Source: Pyrodictium sp. | Lineage (GTDB): Archaea > Thermoproteota > Thermoprotei_A > Sulfolobales > Pyrodictiaceae | Direction: 5' to 3' | Assembly: GCA_015662475.1 (NCBI GenBank) | Contig: DQUB01000054.1 | Location: forward strand, 1-10,690 | Length of the DNA: 10,690 nt | Shown here: positions 5,880-10,690 of the stretch, piece after piece | Layout: the number at the start of each line of letters is the position of its first letter | Position numbering within the stretch: position 1 is the stretch's first letter | Made by a program: the position numbers and the translations under genes | Notes under the pieces: generated by a model | Databases searched by the model: none | What the model saw: the letters and a program-made list of their open reading frames with translations, nothing else | Told to the model about the DNA's origin: nothing

Positions 5880-6716
5880 TTGCCACCAATAGTAGACTTC
5901 CACCTTCAACCTCAACTAGAGGAGCTTGCAAAATTTCTACGACAACACTTATCTGTAAGACGCGCCCTACTAATTATCCTTGCAAATTGTAGTGTTGAGT
6001 ACGAAGGGAGGTCTGCTTCACATCTAGGTGAAGGCGATAGACTCATTATAATAAAACCCGATGGAGCTGTGTTAGTACATAGACCTTGGGGCTACTCGCC
6101 AGTAAATTGGCAACCAGATAGTAAAGTGCTAGAAGTATTCATGGAGACAAAACATAATTCTGAAAAAGTAGTCGTTATTAAAAGTGTTAGAGCTAGACCT
6201 AGAGAAGTTCTCTTAATCAGAATAAGTAAAGCTTATCTTGTTGCTGCTGCACAAGGATTAGAGGATAGTGCAGAATTTGTAGAGTATCTCGATGAGCGTC
6301 AAATTAGAGATATACTAGCATCTCATCCAGAGGAGATAGAGCCTGGACTACGTATAGTACGTGTTGAAAAACCTATAGAACCTGGCTTTATCGACTTATA
6401 TGGCATCGACAGCCAAGGTAATAATGTTATAATTGAAATAAAGCGTGTCACAGCTAATGTAAGCGCTGTAAAACAGCTTAAAGAGTATGTAGATGCGTTT
6501 AAAGCCAAAAATCCTCACACCCGCGTTAGAGGTATTCTTGTCGCACCATCAATATCAAAAGAAGCCTTACTTTTACTAAACAAGTATGGGCTTGAATTCA
6601 AACAGATAAATATTGAGAAGCTTTATCGCAAATATTTCTCGCTAGAAAAGCGTTCAACACAAAAACATGCCAGCATACTTGATTTTATCGAGAAAGCAGC
6701 TTTAGGCTCTCGTTAA
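5880..6716 (+). CDS. nucS: endonuclease NucS/EndoMS
   Basis: The 278-residue protein is NucS (EndoMS), an archaeal and actinobacterial nuclease that cleaves branched or mismatched DNA and interacts with the PCNA clamp. The N-terminal DNA-binding domain contains GRSASHLGEGDRL (43-55) and VLVHRPWGYSPVNWQP (64-79), with R44, R68 and W77 in conserved positions. The C-terminal RecB-like catalytic domain has D172 in FIDLYGID, E186 and K188 in the EIK motif (186-188), and Q199. The C-terminal HASILDFI (263-270) has the hydrophobic spacing of a PCNA-interacting box, although the usual Gln is replaced by His. The start is TTG at 5880, with AAGGG eight bases upstream. It follows eS25 by 33 bases, and its last 32 bases overlap the convergent gene on the opposite strand. 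It probably protects replication fidelity; linkage to priL fits. Confidence 0.95.
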   Translation: MPPIVDFHLQPQLEELAKFLRQHLSVRRALLIILANCSVEYEGRSASHLGEGDRLIIIKPDGAVLVHRPWGYSPVNWQPDSKVLEVFMETKHNSEKVVVIKSVRARPREVLLIRISKAYLVAAAQGLEDSAEFVEYLDERQIRDILASHPEEIEPGLRIVRVEKPIEPGFIDLYGIDSQGNNVIIEIKRVTANVSAVKQLKEYVDAFKAKNPHTRVRGILVAPSISKEALLLLNKYGLEFKQINIEKLYRKYFSLEKRSTQKHASILDFIEKAALGSR

Positions 6717-7275
6717 GTTCACACTCTTTTGCTAAACCTTTTAAAAAATCTAAGTTAGCACAAACTTTATCCAGAACACCGCTCCTCACCGCATGTGCTA
6801 TTACATACAATATTACATCTAATACTTCCCTAACCAGTTTAACGTCAAGATAAATAGTTGAAGTCCAAACTACATCGCTTGGATGAACAAATTTTGAAAC
6901 TTGAAGATAGGTTTTTAAAATCCACTTTTTCTTGGAGCCATGTACATTTCTGAGACGTTTTATCATTGTTACACTAAAACTTGCATAATTTCTGCTCCGC
7001 TTTCTAACATAGATTATCGGATCCTCTATCTTCATACTGGATATGTAAATGTATTGTATTGTGGCCTCAAGTAGTAGTTTAAGTAGACAGTATATACAAA
7101 TAGTTCCATATGTACTACAACCTAACTGTTCCATGATCTTGGCTAGTTGAACCATTACATTAACAATATGTCTTGGTATGCAACCTCCAACTAAATTACT
7201 TAATTTTTCTATGCAGCGGGTCAGTAGGCTAATCCCCTCTTCATCGCATGGCTCTAGTGGCCTGGAACTCTTCAT
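6685..7275 (-). CDS. hypothetical Cys-rich helical protein
   Basis: I do not recognise this 196-residue protein. It looks almost all-helical, with leucine-rich stretches at about 36-80 and 144-165, and eight cysteines (10, 21, 32, 53, 60, 63, 172, 185), which is high for a protein without an obvious metal motif; intracellular disulfides are known in Crenarchaeota. LLLEATIQYIYI (67-78) followed by YLQVSKFVHPSD (123-134) is faintly like helical families with a conserved S-x-x-x-H-P segment such as DUF5677, but this is weak. There is no signal peptide; 61-78 is hydrophobic but reads better as a buried helix. The ATG at 7275 directly abuts GAGGGG, too close for a normal ribosome-binding site, so the start could be leaderless or lie elsewhere. 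The gene is divergent from the radical SAM gene, and its stop lies inside the end of nucS. Confidence 0.72.
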   Translation of the reverse strand: MKSSRPLEPCDEEGISLLTRCIEKLSNLVGGCIPRHIVNVMVQLAKIMEQLGCSTYGTICIYCLLKLLLEATIQYIYISSMKIEDPIIYVRKRSRNYASFSVTMIKRLRNVHGSKKKWILKTYLQVSKFVHPSDVVWTSTIYLDVKLVREVLDVILYVIAHAVRSGVLDKVCANLDFLKGLAKECELNESLKLLSR

Positions 7276-7407
7276 CCCCTCTAGACCGGTGCATGCCTGT
7301 CTAATAGGCTTACAAGCAAGAGTTTTATTACGTGGTTTTTACAGTCTAACTCTGGATATATCTGATCCCGAAATATCCATTTCCATTGTGGCGAGGGACG
7401 CTAGGAT
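7276..7407. promoter_or_regulatory. divergent intergenic promoter region
   Basis: This 132-base gap separates the minus-strand unknown gene from the radical SAM gene. On the plus strand, TTTTATTA (7323-7330) and GGATATATC (7354-7362) are both possible TATA elements for the radical SAM gene. GAGGG at 7393-7397 is its possible ribosome-binding site, ten bases before the ATG. GGATAT (7354-7359) and ATATCC (7373-7378) form a six-base inverted repeat with a 13-base spacer, a possible operator. None of these is certain. Confidence 0.4.
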
Positions 7408-8904
7408 ATGTTAAGAAGGAGTAATGCTAGAGATCCTATTGTCGTGCTCTTGGCTATACTGAGGCTAGCCTTCTCTTTCCCTCTCACAAGAAGGGTATTG
7501 TCATACCTTGATTATAAGGTTGATAGTGGATATGTTGTTGACTATGTGTTGCAAGGGTTGGCTAACGAGAAAGTTATAGGATGCAGAATTGCCCACTTCT
7601 ACACATTCTTTCTCAAGAACCTGATTAAGGTTTTTATCGCGCTCACAAACTCGGATTATAGTATTGTTGAAAAGGCCCTCAAAGATCCTGCTGTGAGGAG
7701 AGGAATTGCTCTTATTATAAGAGGGCTTGTACGTTATGGGGTAACTGTACCTCAAAAACTACCAGCTCCCTTCCTTGTCGTGTGGAACTTTACCAATATG
7801 TGCAACTTCAGATGTGCACACTGCTACCAGCAAGCACAGTTGCCTCTTCCAACGGAGTTAAGCTTAGAGGAAAAACTTGATGTTATACAGCAGCTTGATG
7901 AAGCTGGAGTGGCTGCCATAGCTTTGAGCGGTGGCGAACCAACCATACATCCACACTTTTTCACCGTTGTGAGAGAAGCTGCAAAGCGTGGAATGTATGT
8001 TGCTGTTGCAACTAATGGATGGATGATGGCCGACGAGAATTTTGTTAAAAAGATGAAAGAGGCAGGTGTGAGGTATGTTGAGATAAGCATTGATTCGCCC
8101 GACCCTAAAAAGCATGATAGATTTAGAGGGGTGCCAGGTGCTTGGGAGAGAGCAGTTAAAGCAGTGCGTAATGCTGTTAAATACGGTTTACATACAGCAA
8201 TAGCCACTACTATAACACGTTATAATGTAGACGAGATTGAAGACATGATAGAGCTTGCTGATGAGCTTGGCGCACACAAAATAATATTCTTCAACTTTAT
8301 TCCAGTTGGTCGAGGCACAAATATAATCGACCTAGATTTAGACCCCATAGAAAGAGAAAAAGTTTTACACAAATTGTTTAGAGAAAATAGACGACATAAA
8401 GTGACAGTGCTAAGCACTGCACCGCAATATTCTAGAGTTAGTTTACAGGAAAGTAGTGGTAGAAACGTAATTCCAACACACTTTTACAACCCCGGAGTAG
8501 ACACTATTATCGCTGCACTTGCAGAGTATATAGGTGGTTGTGGTGCAGGTAGAATCTATGCTGCTATAGAGCCTGATGGTACTGTAACACCTTGTGTGTT
8601 CATGCCTATAAGTGTCGGCAATATACGCAAAGAAAGATTCATGGACATTTGGGAAAAATCTCGCGTGTTTAACATGTTAAGAAATCGAGAACTTCTACGC
8701 GGAACATGCGGTAGATGTTTATACCGCTACATTTGTGGTGGATGTAGAGCAAGAGCTTACGCCTATACAGGTGATCCTCTAGGTCCTGATCCCGGCTGCA
8801 TATACAATCTCAAAGTATGGCGGATGCTTATATCTGAATGGGAACATGTTAAAGAAAAGGTTCAAAAGTTAACCTCGCTAAAACCCTTTGCAGCGAGAAG
8901 TTAG
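7408..8904 (+). CDS. radical SAM protein with SPASM domain
   Basis: The 498-residue enzyme has the radical SAM cluster motif CNFRCAHC (C132, C136, C139), the SAM-binding SGGEP at 174-178, and ATNGW (201-205) and SIDSPDP further along the barrel. The C-terminal SPASM region has seven cysteines: C378, C396, C434, C437, C443, C446 and C464. That is enough for two auxiliary 4Fe-4S clusters. The overall pattern resembles the PqqE, NirJ/AhbC/AhbD and peptide-maturase group, which modify peptides or haem precursors; the substrate cannot be assigned. The first 120 residues are an added helical, partly hydrophobic domain (LLAILRLAF near 14-22, FYTFFLKNLIKVFIALT at 64-80) that might contact membrane or substrate. 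The ATG at 7408 has GAGGG ten bases upstream. The M20 hydrolase gene follows after three bases, so the two form an operon and may act in one pathway. Confidence 0.92.
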   Translation: MLRRSNARDPIVVLLAILRLAFSFPLTRRVLSYLDYKVDSGYVVDYVLQGLANEKVIGCRIAHFYTFFLKNLIKVFIALTNSDYSIVEKALKDPAVRRGIALIIRGLVRYGVTVPQKLPAPFLVVWNFTNMCNFRCAHCYQQAQLPLPTELSLEEKLDVIQQLDEAGVAAIALSGGEPTIHPHFFTVVREAAKRGMYVAVATNGWMMADENFVKKMKEAGVRYVEISIDSPDPKKHDRFRGVPGAWERAVKAVRNAVKYGLHTAIATTITRYNVDEIEDMIELADELGAHKIIFFNFIPVGRGTNIIDLDLDPIEREKVLHKLFRENRRHKVTVLSTAPQYSRVSLQESSGRNVIPTHFYNPGVDTIIAALAEYIGGCGAGRIYAAIEPDGTVTPCVFMPISVGNIRKERFMDIWEKSRVFNMLRNRELLRGTCGRCLYRYICGGCRARAYAYTGDPLGPDPGCIYNLKVWRMLISEWEHVKEKVQKLTSLKPFAARS

Positions 8905-8907
8905 AGT

Positions 8908-10167
8908 ATGGGTGTAAGATTGTTGGATCTTAAAGAAATTTTTGAACGTATTGACCAAGATTTTGAGTGGGCAATCAAAATCCTCAAAGAGACTATCTCT
9001 ATACCAACTATTAACCCGCCTGGCGAACACTATGAAGAGTTTAAAGACTATATTGTAGAGGTTCTACGTGATATAGGCATGGACGTACATGTTTACAAAG
9101 TGCCAAAAGACTATGTTAGTGCCTATTATCCCGATTACGCTAATAAAACAAGATACATTGTCGTTGCCAGAGTAGGTAGAGGTAGACCAGTTCTCCAATT
9201 TAATGGCCACTACGACGTTGTGCCCCCAGGAAGTGGCTGGTCACAGGACCCCTTCAAACCCTATGTTGACAACGGGAAGCTCTATGGCCGTGGAGCCGTT
9301 GATATGAAGGGTGGAATTGCAGCCACACTACTTGCTGTAAAAACTATTATCTCCTTGCTTGACGAACCGCAAAACGGATCGCTCGAAATAGCGCTTGTCC
9401 CCGACGAGGAAATAGGCGGAAAGACAGGTACAGGATACCTAGTGGAACATATAGGAGTTCCAGATTACACCATCATAGCCGAACCTAGCAATGCTAACAG
9501 CGTCTGGATAGGCCATAAAGGCGCCCTATGGGGTTTCATCGAGGTATATGGGAAACAAGCGCATGGATCCACACCATGGCATGGTGTAAATGCTTTCGAG
9601 TACATGGCGCGAATAGCCTTAGACATGATCAAAGAATATGCCTCGAAACTCGATAATAGACGTAGTGCTTACGATTATGGCGATCCTAGAGCAGCAAAAC
9701 CAACTATAAATCTAGGCGGCGAGGTAGTAGGAGGAGCAAAAATAAACATTGTACCTGGCTACTATGCGTTTAGCTTTGATCGTAGATTAATAGTAGAAGA
9801 GAAACTCGAAGAAGTCGAAAAAGAGATAGGAGAGGTTGTAGAGAGGATCTCAGCAAAATATGAGCGGGAAGGTGTAAAGATCAAACTTAAGATCGTATCA
9901 AGACTGCCACCTGCACTCACATCGCCAGACAATGTTCTGGTGAAAACAATAATAAATATTGGTAAAAACTTAGGATTGAATATCAAACCAATAATATGCG
10001 TTGGAGGATTAGACCTACACTACTACACAACAAAAGGTGGTGTTGCAGTTGCATATGGTCCTGGACCCACCGAGCTAGCACACCAAGCTAACGAATACGT
10101 GTCATTGGAGGAACTGAGAACAGTAGCAAAAGTATATGCTGGTTTAATAAAAACACTTATTTATTAA
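8908..10167 (+). CDS. M20 family metallo-amidohydrolase (ArgE/DapE type)
   Basis: The 419-residue protein has all the landmarks of the two-zinc M20 family that includes acetylornithine deacetylase, succinyl-diaminopimelate desuccinylase and several peptidases. The metal ligands are H101 in FNGHYDVVPPG, D132 in RGAVDMKGG (bridging), E168 in PDEEIGG, E192 in AEPSN, and H392 in ELAHQANEY; E167 is the catalytic base. The small dimerisation domain runs from about 200 to 320, with AHGSTPWHGVNA (218-229), whose H219 is the usual residue reaching across the dimer. The length is typical. Paralogues with very different substrates look alike, so the choice between deacylase and peptidase is open. There is no signal peptide. 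It starts three bases after the radical SAM stop with no clear ribosome-binding site, suggesting coupled translation. It need not be an arginine or lysine biosynthesis enzyme, since no pathway neighbours are present. Confidence 0.93.
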   Translation: MGVRLLDLKEIFERIDQDFEWAIKILKETISIPTINPPGEHYEEFKDYIVEVLRDIGMDVHVYKVPKDYVSAYYPDYANKTRYIVVARVGRGRPVLQFNGHYDVVPPGSGWSQDPFKPYVDNGKLYGRGAVDMKGGIAATLLAVKTIISLLDEPQNGSLEIALVPDEEIGGKTGTGYLVEHIGVPDYTIIAEPSNANSVWIGHKGALWGFIEVYGKQAHGSTPWHGVNAFEYMARIALDMIKEYASKLDNRRSAYDYGDPRAAKPTINLGGEVVGGAKINIVPGYYAFSFDRRLIVEEKLEEVEKEIGEVVERISAKYEREGVKIKLKIVSRLPPALTSPDNVLVKTIINIGKNLGLNIKPIICVGGLDLHYYTTKGGVAVAYGPGPTELAHQANEYVSLEELRTVAKVYAGLIKTLIY

Positions 10168-10191
10168 TTCCACAAACATGATTTCTATCAA

Positions 10192-10201
10192 CTTTTCTTT
10201 T
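10192..10201 (+). terminator. T-rich terminator after the M20 gene
   Basis: CTTTTCTTTT lies 24 bases after the stop codon of the M20 gene and resembles the T-rich sites at which archaeal RNA polymerase stops. There is no clear hairpin. The rest of 10168-10309 holds no gene that I can see. Confidence 0.4.
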
Positions 10202-10246
10202 GAAGAGCTTACACCCTCTGTTTAACCTTTCAACAATACGATTATG

Positions 10247-10251
10247 AAAAA
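10247..10251 (-). terminator. possible terminator for the tRNA gene
   Basis: On the minus strand a run of five T (GCTTTTTC) occurs about 58 bases beyond the CCA end of the tRNA. It is the first T-run of this length on that side, but the distance is long, so this is a weak call. Confidence 0.25.
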
Positions 10252-10309
10252 GCAAGCTTTCATACAGATGTCTTAGCAATTGATGTTGTGGTGTGGCAGG
10301 ATTACGATG

Positions 10310-10387
10310 TGGCGGGCCCGCGGGGATTTGAACCCCGGACCACCGGCTTAGGAGGCCGGCGCTCTGTCCTGGCTGAGCTACGGGCCC
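10310..10387 (-). tRNA. tRNA-Arg, anticodon CCT
   Basis: The minus strand folds into a complete cloverleaf: acceptor GGGCCCG/CGGGCCC, D stem GCTC/GAGC with a GG-containing loop, anticodon stem CCGGC/GCCGG with loop CTCCTAA, a five-base variable loop, and T stem CGGGG/CCCCG with loop TTCAAAT. The anticodon CCT reads AGG (arginine). The discriminator base is G and the CCA end is encoded (10312-10310). Every stem pair is Watson-Crick and nearly all are G:C, as in hyperthermophiles. There is no intron at the canonical site after position 37. It is transcribed opposite to both neighbours. Confidence 0.97.
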
Positions 10388-10418
10388 ATACACCATGAGT
10401 GATGTATTAGAGAGGGGT

Positions 10419-10427
10419 GTTTATCTT
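10419..10427 (-). promoter_or_regulatory. candidate TATA box for tRNA-Arg
   Basis: On the minus strand AAGATAAAC, preceded by purines (GGAAA), lies about 35 bases before the mature tRNA end, giving a predicted leader of fewer than ten bases. Read on the plus strand, the same AT-rich patch (TTTATC) sits about 37 bases before the next gene's start, so it might serve both directions. Confidence 0.35.
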
Positions 10428-10459
10428 TTTCCTTTGTAGTCTTTAACAAGGGAGTTATT

Positions 10460-10690
10460 GTGAGCCAGAACTATTTTAGCTACGATGAAGCTGTTATTAG
10501 AGAATTGCATAGAGTGTATAGTTGCTGTATTGAAACTGTATTACAATCTCTTACACAACCACCGTATCGGTACTATGTTAGAGTTAACGTTTTACGTGCA
10601 GACCCTTCTTGGCTTGCAGAACAGCTGCGCAAAATCGGCTTTGAAGTATATGTTGACGAGTTTATTGAAGAAGCCTTATGGTTTCCTGTA
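10460..10690 (+). CDS. partial NSUN/RsmB-like RNA m5C methyltransferase, N-terminus
   Basis: An open frame begins at GTG 10460, with GGGAG five bases upstream (10450-10454), and runs off the window after 77 codons without a stop. The visible part contains PPYRYYVRVNVLRADPSWLAE, beginning at about residue 38, and later GFEVYVDEFIEEALWFPV. This resembles the N-terminal region of archaeal NOL1/NOP2/Sun (NSUN) enzymes, in which a PP-x-RYYVRVN-x-L segment precedes a PUA domain and the Rossmann-fold catalytic domain that makes 5-methylcytosine in tRNA or rRNA. The catalytic cysteines and PUA domain lie outside the window, so the assignment rests on this one segment. Other RNA-modifying enzymes with the same N-terminal module are possible. 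It is divergent from tRNA-Arg. Confidence 0.68.
   Translation, partial: MSQNYFSYDEAVIRELHRVYSCCIETVLQSLTQPPYRYYVRVNVLRADPSWLAEQLRKIGFEVYVDEFIEEALWFPV

Noticed and set aside
7178..7414. Plus-strand 78-codon open frame upstream of the radical SAM gene
   Set aside because: Its first part is antisense to the 196-residue unknown gene and has no ribosome-binding site. Only the last 41 codons are considered, as a speculative peptide.
7824..8207. Minus-strand 127-codon open frame
   Set aside because: It lies wholly inside the radical SAM gene, antisense to its iron-sulfur core, and its Ser/Cys-rich composition is typical of a shadow frame.
10242..10260. Hairpin around GAAAAAGCAAGCTTTC
   Set aside because: The arms are imperfect and leave no loop of workable size; only the T-run on the minus strand is kept, as a weak terminator.
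10157..10396. Minus-strand 79-codon open frame across the tRNA
   Set aside because: Its N-terminal part (GPVAQPGQSAGL...) is the translation of the tRNA-Arg gene itself, a well-known annotation artefact; the rest has no support.
1..10690. CRISPR array, insertion sequence, integrase or origin
   Set aside because: No regularly spaced repeats, transposase or integrase motifs, or clustered origin-box repeats were seen on either strand.

Overview
The window looks like the chromosome of a hyperthermophilic crenarchaeon, most likely of the Desulfurococcales type; I do not name a genus. The gene content is archaeal: primase large subunit, an NFACT/Rqc2 protein, NucS/EndoMS, ribosomal protein eS25, a UPF0282 hydrolase and an Sfm1-like SPOUT methyltransferase. 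Start codons include GTG and TTG with Shine-Dalgarno-like GGAG/GGTG sites. The only tRNA is almost entirely G:C in its stems and encodes its own CCA, while the protein genes are fairly AT-rich, a contrast typical of hyperthermophiles.

Layout. (1) 1-2106, plus strand: an unrecognised aromatic-rich 150-aa protein, a short GC-rich stretch, a UPF0282 metallo-beta-lactamase-fold hydrolase, and an overlapping Sfm1-like SPOUT methyltransferase. (2) 2122-4387, minus strand: the NFACT (Rqc2/NEMF homologue) gene, overlapping a small three-helix membrane protein with an EMC6-like pattern. (3) 4443-6716, plus strand: priL, eS25 and nucS, probably one operon. (4) 6685-7275, minus strand: an unrecognised Cys-rich helical protein whose end overlaps nucS. 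(5) 7408-10167, plus strand: a radical SAM/SPASM enzyme followed 3 nt later by an M20 metallo-amidohydrolase. (6) 10310-10387, minus strand: tRNA-Arg(CCT). (7) 10460 to the end, plus strand: the N-terminal part of a gene resembling archaeal NSUN/RsmB-type RNA m5C methyltransferases.

How the genes may work together. Two themes dominate. One is translation and ribosome quality control: the NFACT protein, the Sfm1-like methyltransferase (the yeast relative methylates ribosomal protein uS3), eS25, tRNA-Arg and the possible RNA methyltransferase. The other is replication and repair: PriL and NucS. The radical SAM/M20 pair is a separate transcription unit of unknown substrate.

No mobile element, CRISPR array or origin was seen. 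The most interesting signals outside the genes are a 9-bp G-rich/C-rich complementarity that brackets the eS25 gene and covers its ribosome-binding site, a perfect 8-bp inverted repeat between the NFACT and priL genes that overlaps the priL ribosome-binding site, and the coding overlap that couples the NFACT gene to an EMC6-like membrane protein.
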